Source of the DNA: Adenophora triphylla var. japonica
Taxonomy: Eukaryota > Streptophyta > Magnoliopsida > Asterales > Campanulaceae
Assembly: GCA_022495995.1 (NCBI GenBank)
Contig: JAFEMH010002556.1
Coordinates: 1-64,000 of the forward strand
Reading direction: 5' to 3'
DNA: 64,000 bases
Shown: positions 10,900-21,068 of the stretch, piece after piece
Numbering within the stretch: the first letter of the stretch is position 1
How the letters are laid out: the number at the start of each line of letters is the position of its first letter
The notes under the pieces: model-generated
The model's input: the letters and a program-made list of their open reading frames with translations, nothing else
Database searches by the model: none
Told to the model about the DNA's origin: nothing
Position numbers and translations under genes: made by a program

Positions 10900-12960
10900 A
10901 CACACTAAATGAACAATACATTAAAGAAATCTTTAAGCGGGTTTCGAGAAAAAGAGGAAAACCTAGGGCCCAAGTCGCTTGAGGAGGTTTTGACAAGTGT
11001 GAACTTGGGTACTATCGAGGAACCTAAAGAGACACAGATCGGAAACTTCTTCCGGGGGTTGAACGGGACGGGTGATCGATGCGCTCGGGAATACGTCGAC
11101 GTGTTTGCATGGTCATACGGGGATATGCGGGGCTAGACAGGTTCGATAGTAGAGCACGAGAATCCCTCTAGCACCCGAGATGCTAAACCGTAAAAAGCCG
11201 AGAAAGATCAAGCGGGAGAATGGTCTCTACAGTCAAAGAAGAAATTGAGGAAGCTCTGCGGGTAGGATTCATCGAGTCATCGAATATCCGACATGGTTGT
11301 CCAATATTGTGACCGTCACCAAGGCCGATGGGAAGGTGCGGCTGTGTGTGGATTTCCGAGATCTAAACAAGGCCGGCCCAAGGACGATTACCCTTTGCCA
11401 AACATAGACATCCTGGTGGACTCCACTTGCCAACTACGAAGTCAAATCCTTCGTTGATGGCTTTGCGGGATACAACCGGATCAAGATGGCCGAGGAAGAC
11501 CAAGAAAAGACGGCCTTCACCACGCCGTGGGAACTTGCTGTTATACGGTGATGCCATTTGGGCTTAAGAACGCAGGGGCTACTTACGAAGGGCGGCGGAC
11601 CGCGCTTTTTCATGACATGATCCACAAGGAGATTGAGGTCTACGTAGACGACATGATAATCCACTCCAAAGGCGAGGACGGGCGGCACTTTGTTGACTGC
11701 GGAAGTTCTTTGAGAGGCGAGACAACATTCCATGAGACTAAACCTGCTAAATGCACCTTCGGAGTGACAAGGGGAAAAGTGCTTGGGTATATGGTCACGG
11801 AGCGAGGTATCGAAGGCGGACCCCCAAAAGATCAAAGCCATTATGGATATGAGGCCACCTCGGACCCGGACAGAAGTCAAGAGCTTTATGGGAAAAGCTG
11901 CAGTACATCGGCCGTTTCGTCAATCGATTGACCACTATGTGCGAGCCCATCTTCAAGCTCATGAAGAAGAACGTAGACACGAGAATGGACCAAAGAATGC
12001 CGGGATGCTTTTGACCGGATCAAGGCATACTTGGTACACCCTCCGGTGCTATGCCCCCACATAGACGAAACCTCTTATGCTCTATCTCACTTTGTCACGA
12101 TACGGCAATTGGGGCTATGCTTGCTCGGGAAAAGAAAGACTCTCGGATAGAGAACGCCATTTACTTTGTCGGTAGGAAGGCTGCGGGGAAGTGAGCTCAA
12201 TTACTCGGCATGTGAAAAGACACTGTGCGGGAGGCGAGTGCAGGTAGTCGGCAAGTTGAAGCATTATATGCGAAGCCCGCCTGTGAATTTGGTCTCAAAA
12301 ATGGACCCCATCAAGTACATCTTTGATAAGCCTTCCCTCTCGATGCGTCTAGCAAAGTGGTCCTTCTTCTTAGCGAGTACGACATCAACTATGTGACCGA
12401 GAAAGGCTATCAAGGGTCAAGCATTGTCGGACCACCTGGCAAACTTTCCCGATAATGAAGACGAGAGGGCACGAACCCCAATTCCCGAGATGAAGGGATC
12501 TTTGCGGTCGAACCCAGAAAACCGATGGCGATTGTTCTTTGTGACGGGCCGCTAACAAAAGAGGAAACGGTATCGGGATGCTCTTGGTCGATCCGAAAGA
12601 TGAGCATACACCCATAGCCCTCAAGTTGAACTTCCTGCCACGAACAATGTTGCCCAGTATGAAGCTGCATTCTTTGGTTTGGAAGAGCTGCCTTAGAAAG
12701 GAATGTCAAGGAGCTAGAAGTTTACGGAGACTCGGCCACGATCATCAACCGGGTTTCCAACAAATGGAAGGCGTGGACCCTAACTGCGGCGGTATCATGC
12801 CCATATGGAGGAGTTATTGGACGGTTCGGAGAAGTGACCTTCCACTACTTGCCAAGGAAAAGAACAGTTCGCGAGATGCATTAGCTACTCTAGCCTCATT
12901 GGTAGAGATCCCGAGGAAAAGCCATAAAACCCTTCCGAGTGGGTAGAAGAGAAGCCCCGG
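10900..12960 (+). pseudogene. Tat-B reverse transcriptase and dual RNase H, frameshifted
   Basis: This would copy the RNA genome into DNA. RT motifs seen: EYVDVFAWSYGDM (near 11090), VTKADGKVRLCVDFRDLN (near 11315), the FVDGFAGYN motif near 11450, and the catalytic YVDDM at 11641-11655. The first RNase H has GSELNYSACEKT (near 12187) and NLVSKMDPIKYIFDKPSLS. The second RNase H, typical of Tat elements and derived from an archaeal-like type, shows GMLLVDP (near 12575) and YGDSATII (near 12725). Numerous one-base frameshifts and stops break the frame, so no intact enzyme is made from this copy. Confidence 0.85.
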
Positions 12961-14272
12961 CCTTACATTGTGAAGTAGACACAGGACCGAGCCTATAAAG
13001 GAACCACAGTACAATCAAATTTACCGGTTCCTCAAAGATGGAGAGTCGGCTTTCGAGAGACGAAGAAGGTAGACCGAAAGAAGGAGTCGAGCCAAGAGCT
13101 TGCAAGCTGCGAAAAGGTTGGCCTCCCATTATGTCATTCTAGGAGGCAACTGTACAAGAAGCGATACCAAGGACCACTCCTCTTGTGCGTCACTCAAGAA
13201 AAGCCAAAGAGTTGATGGCCGAAGTCCACAATGGTCCACTGCGGTCCTCATATGAATGCCGAGCCACGATGCAAGTGATCCTCGGAATGGGTTACTCTTG
13301 GATTTCCATGGAAACAGGTGTGTCCGGCACGTCCGAGCATGCGACAAGTGCCGGCGGTTTGCCAACCTCAACCATCTCCCCGCCTCATGACACATGCTTT
13401 GCATGACGACTCCTTGGCCGTTTGCAACTTGGGGTATTGACGTGATAGGGAAAATAGCCCCGGCCGAAGCAATGGGCATGAGTTTGTGCTAGTAGCCATC
13501 GACTACTTCACCAAGTGGGTAGAGGCCAAGTCTTACAAGGTCCTCACTTCCAGAAAAGTGGCCCAATTCATCAACGAAAACATAATGTGCGGATATGGGG
13601 TGCCCAACGAGATCATTTCGATAATGGGTCGCACTTTGAAGGGGCTGCGATAGGTTCTTTGTCGAATTCGAGAATCACTCGCCATAAGTCGTCTCCGTAC
13701 AGACCTCAGACTAATGGAGCCGTGGAAGCTGCGAATAAGACGCTCGAACGGATCATCCGGAAGATGGCCACCCGTGGTCGTGATTGGCCCGAAAAGCGCA
13801 CTTGGCACTGCAGGGCTACGAACGTGCTGTCGGAACGGCTACGGGAGAAACTCCTTTTGCCTTAACCTACGGGATGGAAGCGGTGTTACCGGTGGAGTTG
13901 GAAATCCCGTCATTAAGGGTCCTCTGGAAAACTTGGTGTCAATGAAGTGGAATGGTTGCGCGGCCGGCATGATGAGTTAGCCACCTTGACGAGAGAAGGC
14001 TAAAAGCCATGGAACACACCCGAGCCTACCGGAGGCGAATGGCCGGGCGTTTGATAAAAGGTCAAGGCCGGAGACATCAAAGAGGGTGACTTAGTGTTGA
14101 AAGTGAAGCCCCTACCGAGACAACCCCACAGGAAAATGGGAACCCGTTTGGATCGGCCCTTATGTGGTGCGAGAAGATACTATCGGGAGGAGCCATGAAG
14201 CTTGCGGACACAGACGGCAATCCCTTTGTCCACCCGGTCAACGGTGATAAGCTCAAAAGATACTATGTCTAA
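12960..14272 (+). pseudogene. Tat-B integrase, frameshifted
   Basis: This integrase would insert the element's DNA. The zinc-finger region is degenerate but keeps ACDKCRRFANL (near 13340). The DD35E core is recognisable: first Asp in VAIDYFTKWVEAKSY (13497), second in DNGSHFEG (near 13620), Glu in PQTNGAVEAANKTLERI (near 13700). The C-terminal end reads SGGAMKLADTDGNPFVHPVN in a shifted frame and stops with TAA at 14270-14272. There are several frameshifts. The Tat-D counterpart is at 38810-39547. Confidence 0.85.
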
Positions 14273-14590
14273 AAAAAAAGAAAAAAGAAAAAAAATAAAT
14301 ATATATATAAAAAAAAGAAAGTGCAAAAAGAGTAATACCCGGCTAAATTTGAAAACCCCAAAAAGGGCGGTCTAGGCAAAGACGGGGTTGCACATAAAAA
14401 AAAAGAAAAAATCTTAGTGCAAAAAGAGTAATGCCCGGCTAATTTGAAAACCCCAAAAGGGCGGTCTAGGCAAAAACGAGTGCACATGAAAAAATTAGTT
14501 CACGGAATGAACTACGAAGACACGAGCCCCTTAGTCTTTCTTGTAAAAGGGAACGTAGGCGGCCATATATGGTTCGGTCTAAACAATAAA
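14273..14590 (+). repeat. Post-pol A-rich tract with duplicated GTGCAA box and conserved module
   Basis: Poly-A/AT tracts flank two copies, 96 bp apart (from 14321 and 14417), of a box starting GTGCAAAAAGAGTAAT and ending TTGCAC or similar; the ends can pair as a 6-bp stem. The Tat-D element has one copy (39605-39676). A second conserved block follows at 14509-14581 (GAACTACGAAGACACGAGCC, then GGGAACGTAGGCGGCC and GGTTCGGTCTAAA). 14591-14826 holds nothing else recognised. Confidence 0.55.
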
Positions 14591-14826
14591 AAGGACGATT
14601 AAGTTTCCATGAAATGTGTCCTGATCAATAAAAAAGACATTTGAATTTCCATGAAATGTGTCTTGACTAATTTCTAAGATAATATTTCTTGTTCATTACA
14701 AGTTAAAAACTTCTTGATGAGTTCAAGCACGGTCTACCTCTTGACTCTGCTAACTGCTACAAAGATCTAAAATACAATAAAATGCCTAAATAAACTAATG
14801 TGTTTGCAAAATGGCAATAAGGGAAT

Positions 14827-16336
14827 CTAAGAAAAGATGCATCGGTCGTCATTCGGCTGAGTCTTCTTTGGTCTTCTTCCCTTTTCCTCGGCCCGTCGAG
14901 TCTTCTTCCTCTTTTTATCTATGATGTCGGTATCCCTCATCCCGACCTCCGGTATCCTCACTGGAGCCTCTACCAAACCCGTGTCAATAAGTGCTCTCTC
15001 TATCCGAGGCACGAGTTCGCACCTCCTCCCTCGAGCCTCGGTCAAAGGAGCGACCTCGGACAACCTCTTGTCACCGAGCCTCCATATCACGACCAAGTCA
15101 CCTGGCTGGTTATGGCGACTCGCCTTAGCCTCGGTCTCCCTCAAAGTCCTACTCGAGTCGTAGTCGGCTCCCGATAAAGCTCGACGTCTCTCCTCCAAGA
15201 TGACTGAGTCGCTCCCATCTCCCTCTGCGTACCGGTCCAAGTAGACGGTGGTCAAGATGGTGCTCTTCTGCTCTGAAGATAGCCACAGGTGGGAAAGCGG
15301 CATGTGTCCAAGCCCTCGAGAAGAAAGAGAAGGCTGTTTGGATCCCTCATGTCCAATGACACCACCTCCATGGTCCGGATGTCCTCCCAATCACTCGATG
15401 GCTCTGTAAAGCCCCAAAGCTGCTGGATACTAAGCGGGGTATGTAGAAGGATGACCGGCGAGAATCACGGAACCCTCACGACATAGGACTCTGAAATATC
15501 CTCTGGATACGCAACCTCCAATGAGGTATCCACCAACGGATGTCCGAAGTGGATAGCCTAGCCATCGTCGGCTCCCGGCTACCACTGGTCTGTTGCCTCG
15601 GTGCACCTCTCAGAAATCACCCGAGGGCAGCAGTCGGCAAAGCCCCTGGCAAAGCCGAGCCTCTCCTGCGGCCATAAGGTCAACACGGCGGGACTCCGGA
15701 TCTCATGAAATGGTCTCCCCGAGCCATCCTGTCAATCCCATGGAGTGTCTCTCCCAAAACCAGCGGGACAATATCCTTCCCAGCCTTGCAGTCTCTAACC
15801 ATGTCCAAGAGACCACTATGACAGATCCCCACGGACTCAGCGGTGAACGGAACGAGAGAATACGCAAAGGATGAAAGCATCCATAGCCACCGTGGTCGCA
15901 GCCATATCTGGAGACCCAAACCTGCACGGGATATCGAAAGGTCAATCCTATCCGGGGCTATCATCATCCTCTCAGCCTCTCCCAAAGGAATCTGCAGAAA
16001 AGATGCAAGCTTTACCGTCACCGGCACGTCTCCGATCAGCGGAATAGATATAGCCTCAATCTCGGGACCCCCAATCAAGGCTCGGAAGTCTTCATGCGTC
16101 GGGACGATCTCGTTGTAAGAAAAGCAGTAAACATGTCTCCGGACGTCCCAGAACTTTGTTGCGGCTCTCAAAAGGTCCCAATCGGGCGGGAGATCCCTCA
16201 AATGCCATAATGACTTGATCTTGAAGGAAGAATCAAGCAGCCCCCTATGAGATTGGAAGTTGTGTCTCACCCAAGATTGAAGATCGGACAGAAAACGGTC
16301 TCGCTTCCCCCTTTGCAATCTGACGGGATTGTCCAT
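14827..16336 (-). pseudogene. Tat-B antisense ORF 1, plant-mobile-domain-like, broken
   Basis: ATG at 16336 opens a 218-aa frame (to 15680) with DPPW-type features: KIKSLWHLRDLPPDWDLLRA, ATKFWDVRRHVYCFSYNEIV and EDFRALIGGPEIEAI. The Tat-D copy (41489-39997) has CLWSLKELVPDYDLLRASSS and FWDTRRHVFCL at the same place. Downstream the frame is broken, but a 187-aa piece (15390-14827) ends in a basic tail (DKKRKKTRRAEEKGRRPKK), like the RKKTRRGKKRG tail in Tat-D. Antisense ORFs after pol are documented in Tat retrotransposons; their role is unknown. The start is supported by upstream promoter-like motifs (16448-16514). Confidence 0.7.
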
Positions 16337-16865
16337 CGCAAAATGATCAAAGATGGTGCTTTTAGGTCCAAAATGTGCTCACAGGAACAATTGGGACAAG
16401 TCTAAGTTGAAAATGAAATGAAATGGCCAAGCCTTGCTTTTATTCGAGAAAATAACCGGTTCGAGACGGGCGTGAGCCGCACGGCTTCATTTGCCCAGAG
16501 ACCTATCCGCACGGCTACATTAGCCCTCTGCGAGAAAAAAATTCTGCGGCAACCAAAGTTGCTGCCCAAGGGAGTTTTCACCCCACTTTTCAACCAAAAC
16601 ACGTACAAAAACATATCCGAAGCCATTCAAGCATTTATACACCATTATAAATCATTTTGGCCCATTTTCAGCCCGATTCCAAGCAAAAAATCGCCCCCAA
16701 GGCTCGAGATAATATGCAAATTGAAAAAGCATGAATTAGAAAAGCAAATAAAACATAAATACAATGTCTTCGCCCCATCGGCGCCCAAATAAAGCAAAAA
16801 TAAACAAAGTGTGCATAAAAATTGTTCATTGTTTGTTTTTGTTCCAAATCTACTCTAGAGACCTC
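16337..16865 (-). other. Spacer between the two antisense genes of Tat-B, with promoter region of antisense ORF 1
   Basis: It contains two CCGCACGG palindromes (16477-16484, 16507-16514) and AT-rich boxes upstream of the minus-strand ORF 1. The 16600-16860 part is AT-rich and probably holds the 3' end of the second antisense gene's transcript. No other gene is seen. Confidence 0.5.
16448..16514 (-). promoter_or_regulatory. Putative promoter of Tat-B antisense ORF 1
   Basis: On the minus strand, CCGTGCGG (16514-16507 and 16484-16477) lies about 140-180 bp before the ATG at 16336. The proximal copy is followed after 20 nt by the AT-rich GTTATTTTC (16456-16448), then GAATAAAAGC. It has the same palindrome and sequence context (GAAGCCGTGCGGCT) as the sense LTR promoter. 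Confidence 0.45.
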
Positions 16866-19578
16866 CTAGGCCTCCGATTCTTCTTCCTCCTCATCGCTAC
16901 TCGGCTCATATATGCTAGCCTCCCTCATCGGGTCCTCACAGTCGCTCACGTCGGATAGATGGACATTATCGTGCCCGTACTCGGCCCGTTTGCTCCAGAA
17001 TGTCGGCGTTGGGTCCCCGCCCCGAGGCATGGCCTTTGGAAGAGTACTCCGAGGCCGATGAGGTAGATCGTGCCCCGACGTGCCGTCTCTTGCGCCCGGG
17101 CTCCTGTGCATCCGCTGCCGCCTTTGAAGCGCGAGCCGGCTTCCTCGAAGGGACCGGCACATGTCCTTCCGGCCCCTATTGCACGACCGGCCTATCGTAA
17201 GTGCGAGAGTGGAACACGAGAAAAAGAAGAGAAAAATCTCGAGAAAAATCTCGGAAAATCTCAAAATTGCAAAAAGCGAGAAAAATGCTGAAAGGCGAAA
17301 AGGGAAAGACCCTAAAAGTATACTTACGGTCTTTGTCGGGCGGCAAGGTATCTTGGGGCTCCCTAGCGTCGAGGGGACAGTATCCTCATCCTCCTCGGTA
17401 CTCCATGGACCACGTAGGACGGATGCGCGGGAGGGATCGGCGGGTCGGTAGGCTCATCCTCCCCATATCCACAGTGACCGCCGGCTTCACTAGCTTCACG
17501 TGGCGTCCTCGGGCTGCTCCACAAACACGGCGTAGGGGTGTCCATGTCGAAGTACTCCTCGGCGGCCACGCTGCACAGTACCTAGCAATCTCATCCTCGG
17601 CCAATCCACGAGGCTGCGGCATCCGTCTTTGGAGGATCGTGGGGAGTAATGGCGTCAATGGAGGGACATGGCCATCTTTGCCTCGAGAAACGGTCCCCCA
17701 AGTAAATGACATCACATGTCAGCCCAGTGAGCCACCTCCTCTGCCTAGTCGCCTCAATGGCATCTCCCAGCAAAATCTCCGGATACCTGCCCCAAGGGTA
17801 GAAGTCCACTCCATCGTGCCCGTCCTTATTGATGATCGGCCTCACCATTTTGTAGTCGAAAGTGATCCGGGTCTTCCCCGTGAATTTATCCCTCGCATCT
17901 CCCCTCCGGCGAACCATAGCAGGAAAGATGGTGACATCACTCTGCTGGTTCCAAGGGAAGAACCCGATCACCTCGCAAAACCAGGCTGCATGTTCAAAAC
18001 ATCAAAAGGTCATTCTCTCTCTCATAAAAGTCTCAAGACAAAAAAGAAAAGAGAAAAGAAAGGAGACTACCTCGAGGGCAAATGAGAAGCGGATCCATGG
18101 AAGCGCTTTGTTCCGATGTACATGTCCAACGAGAAGTAGAGCTCCGCCAATCCGGCCTCTCCCCACGAGACCGTCCCTATCCCATCCACATCCTCCCGGA
18201 GAGTCGAGGAGGCAAGTCATGGCTAGCGTCCCGAGAATTAGCAAAGATAGTGGCGATAGCATCAACCATATGAATGCTCTAGCCGGCTGGGCGATCACAT
18301 CATTAGCGGCAAAGTTACGCATGCAAGTACGAGCTGCCACCTCGACGTTCCGCGTCTCCATCCCCAGCCCCTTGGGAATCAGCTCAAACCCAACCAAAGC
18401 CTGGAACTCCTCAGCTGTAATGTGGTCTCTCCAAGTCACGGGCCTCCCGGTGAACTGTAGGCCAGTAATAGCTGTGAAATCGGCAGGAGTCACTGTAAGC
18501 TCTCCCCAGCTCAGATGAAAGCTATGTGTGCTATCCCACCAAAACTCAGATAGGGCCTGGACCAAGCCCTAGCTCTTCGACGTGATGTGGATCCCCCTGC
18601 CGATAGCCTCGACAAATGAATCTAGGCCGGTAGCCCTCACCAAATTCTTGGGGTTCACCCCATTCTTCTCAAAGTCCGGCATCCTCTGCCAAAGCCTGAC
18701 CGCTATCTCAGATGGTCCTCTAGACTTGTTCTCCTGTAGACAAGCACAACAAAAAGAAGTGTGTCAATCATTCATCATTTTCAAAAGCAGGCATATATTC
18801 ACAAAAGTGCACATGTTTTCAAAAGAAAATCATTCACAAAAGTTTTTCTAGCATTATTTGCATCAAAAAGCGTCTTTCATCACTTGAAACGCGTCATGTC
18901 AAGTCCCATTGCTTTCCTAAAGCACAAAATCACAATTTTCACAATTCTTTGCACATAAGCATTATTCTTTCAAAAATGGCATGCATGAATCCTTTTCATC
19001 TTCCAAAATCATGTTTTCTCAAAATTTTGACCTAGTTCTAGCACATGCAAGAACTCCGTCTCACTTTAAACAATTTTTTCATTCTTACTTTATTTGCGAG
19101 AAAAAAGTGGGTCATTCCCATTATTTTTGTCAAACAAATTGCACATTGCATATTCTTAACCTCATAGGTTATTCATCAATGTCTCAAAGTCATTCAAAAA
19201 ATCCTAGAAAATTCCTAAAATTCGGGTCAAGCCCTAAATCATTCAAAATTCAATCAAAATCGACGGATTTGAGCAAAATGAGAATGCTTACCCCAACCGT
19301 CGCGGGTTCGTTGATTTATGCTCCCTTCTCCCCGGATAGAGCTCCGATGGAGGCGTAAGGAAGTCATACTTCCTCTCCGTCCGAACAAGCTCCTTTCCTC
19401 CTCCTTCTCGCGGCCGCGAGATGTTTCCTTCTAGCTTGCCTCGGCATTGGGTTCCCCTCCGGATCCATTCCAAATAAGGGAAGCCAAAGGGAATTGAAAG
19501 AATTTCAAAATTTCTCTTCCTTCTCTCTCTCTCTTCCTCTGCGTTCTTGGGCGGCAATAATGCCCAATGCCCGTTCAA
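16866..19578 (-). pseudogene. Tat-B antisense gene 2: spliced plant-mobile-domain gene, decayed
   Basis: Reading right to left, a possible first exon (19578-19292) ends at the donor GTAAGCATT. A second exon (18733-18071), after an acceptor CTACAG, holds the mobile-domain core: FWWDSTHSFHLSWGELTVTP (near 18540-18480), then DFTAITGLQF. An 85-nt intron (18070-17986, GTAGTC...TGCAG) follows, then exon 3 starting WFCEVIGFFPWNQQSD. A third donor, GACC|GTAAGTAT, is at 17327. The C-terminal part (to 16866) ends in an acidic tail, SSDEEEEESEA. An in-frame TAG precedes the core, and exon phases do not match exactly, so the copy is decayed. Plant mobile domains are found in transposons and in some host proteins involved in silencing; the function here is unknown. 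Confidence 0.65.
17986..18070 (-). other. Candidate intron in Tat-B antisense gene 2
   Basis: The 85-nt stretch reads GTAGTCTCC at its 5' side and TTTTGAACATGCAG at its 3' side, with a pyrimidine-rich middle, on the minus strand. The Tat-D antisense gene has an 83-nt candidate intron (43233-43151) at the same protein position, before a WFCE/WALE sequence. Confidence 0.6.
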
Positions 19579-19583
19579 ACCTG

Positions 19584-19652
19584 TTTTAAATAATCTGGAA
19601 AAAATAGGTCTCTAGCCGTACGGCTCCTTTTTCTCCATCTCATGCCGGGCGG
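19584..19652 (-). promoter_or_regulatory. Putative promoter of Tat-B antisense gene 2
   Basis: CCGTACGG (19623-19616, context AGCCGTACGGCT) is followed after 21 nt on the minus strand by ATTATTTAAAA (19594-19584) and ACAGGTTTGAA. A degenerate CCGCCCGG lies further upstream (19652-19645). Confidence 0.45.
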
Positions 19653-19860
19653 CTTCATTCGCTCTGAGCAGAAATTACAATCCTGCCCCTGAAACTTCCA
19701 CTTGGGCATACAATTTCCGTTATCTTTTAACCAAGATAACATCTTTTTCAGAAAATATCTCTTATCTCTGAAACAATTAAGCTTTCTTCCCAGTCGCCTC
19801 CGTTAATTCCGTTATAACGGGATAACGCTAGGTGACAACCTCCGAATTGTCAAAACTCTA
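19653..19860. other. Unassigned sequence before the 50/49-bp array in Tat-B
   Basis: Nothing coding is seen. GGTGACAACCTCCGAATTGTCA near 19832-19853 is a relative of the 28-bp repeats found after the array. Confidence 0.3.
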
Positions 19861-20505
19861 AACTTAAGCTACCTCTATCCCGAATAGTGACGTACACTCA
19901 AGTTTCTATCAACTTAAGCTACCTCTATCCCGAATAGTGACATACGCTCAAGTTTCTATTGACTTAAGCTACCTCTATCCCGAATAGTGACGTATGCTAA
20001 GTTTCTATCAACTTAAGCTACCTCTATCCCGAATAGTGACGTACGTTCAAGTTTCTATCAACTTAAGCTACCTCTATCCCGAATAGTGACGTATGCTAAG
20101 TTTCTATCAACTTAAGCTACCTCTATCCCGAATAGTGACGTACGCTCAAGTTTCTATCAACTTAAGCTACCTCTATCCCGAATAGTGACGTATGCTAAGT
20201 TTCTATCAACTTAAGCTACCTCTATCCCGAATAGTGACGTACGCTCAAGTTTCTCTCAACTTAAGCTACCTCTATCCCGAATAGTGACGTATGCTATGTT
20301 TCTCTCAACTTAAGCTACCTCTATCCCGAATAGTGACGTACGCTCAAGTTTCTCTCAACTTAAGCTACCTCTATCCCGAATAGTGACGTATGCTAAGTTT
20401 CTATCAACTTAAGCTACCTCTATCCCGAATAGTGACGTACGCTCAAGTTTCTCTCAACTTTAGCTACCTCTATCTTCTCGATAGTGACGTAAGCTCCAGT
20501 TTTCT
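19861..20505 (+). repeat. Tandem array of 13 units, alternating 50 and 49 bp
   Basis: Units start AACTTAAGCTACCTCTATCC. Starts fall at 19861, 19911, 19961, 20010, 20060, 20109, 20159, 20208, 20258, 20307, 20357, 20406 and 20456. The 50-bp form has ACGTACGCTCAAG and the 49-bp form ACGTATGCTAAG, so the true period is a 99-bp dimer. It lies in the Tat-B 3' UTR. Confidence 0.93.
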
Positions 20506-20590
20506 CAGGTGACAACCTCCATTAATTGTCAATCAGGTGACAACCTCCATTAATTGTCAATCAGGTGACAGCCTCCATTAATTGTCAAAC
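20505..20590 (+). repeat. Three 28-bp direct repeats
   Basis: Three adjacent copies begin AGGTGACAACCTCCATTAAT and end TTGTCAA; the third has GACAGCC. They are in the Tat-B 3' UTR. Confidence 0.9.
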
Positions 20591-21068
20591 CCTCGAGGAT
20601 CCTAGACATCGTTCCTACCTATCTAGTGATGCTCGAACTATGATCAAGGCTTGATTCCTCCGGGATACGTAGGTAGCCTTTTATAAAAGGTCCAGCCATC
20701 CGACCACTTTGGTCACCCTTTTTCCTCCGTCACTCCTCAGTGATGAAGTAGTCTCTCATAAAAGACTTTGTTATCTGACCACCTTGGTCACTTCTAGCAT
20801 ATACCCAGTAGGATCAATTGCTTGACCTCCTAGGTCATTTTCCATTCTATTTCCCCAGCAAGAGACCAGTTTCTCTTCTCCATTCCCCAGCGGATCTATT
20901 CCGAACTACGGCCTGGCTTGATTCCTCCGGGATACGTAGGTAGCCTTTCCTAAGAGGTTCAGCCACTCGACCACCTTGGTCTCCCAATCCGTCTCGGCAT
21001 TCGCCAGATCGGATCCTTTTCTATCGACAACCCCACTCGCCTTGCAAGTGACGTTGCCGAGGGGCTTC
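20591..21068 (+). other. Tat-B 3' UTR with two copies of a conserved module and polypurine tract
   Basis: The module at 20635-20718 and 20903-20985 runs GAACTA..., GGCTTGATTCCTCCGGGATA, CGTAGGTAGCC, CAGCCAYYCGACCA and ends in a GACCA-NNN-TGGTC hairpin. Tat-D has three copies. TCCCCAGCGGA at 20884-20894 is complementary to the last 11 bases of the Tat-B primer site. The tract GAGGGGCTTC (21059-21068) precedes the 3' LTR and is the likely polypurine tract. Confidence 0.65.

Noticed and set aside
19861..20505. Regular repeats resembling a CRISPR array
   Set aside because: Units abut with no unique spacers; the window is plant DNA and the array is in a retrotransposon 3' UTR.
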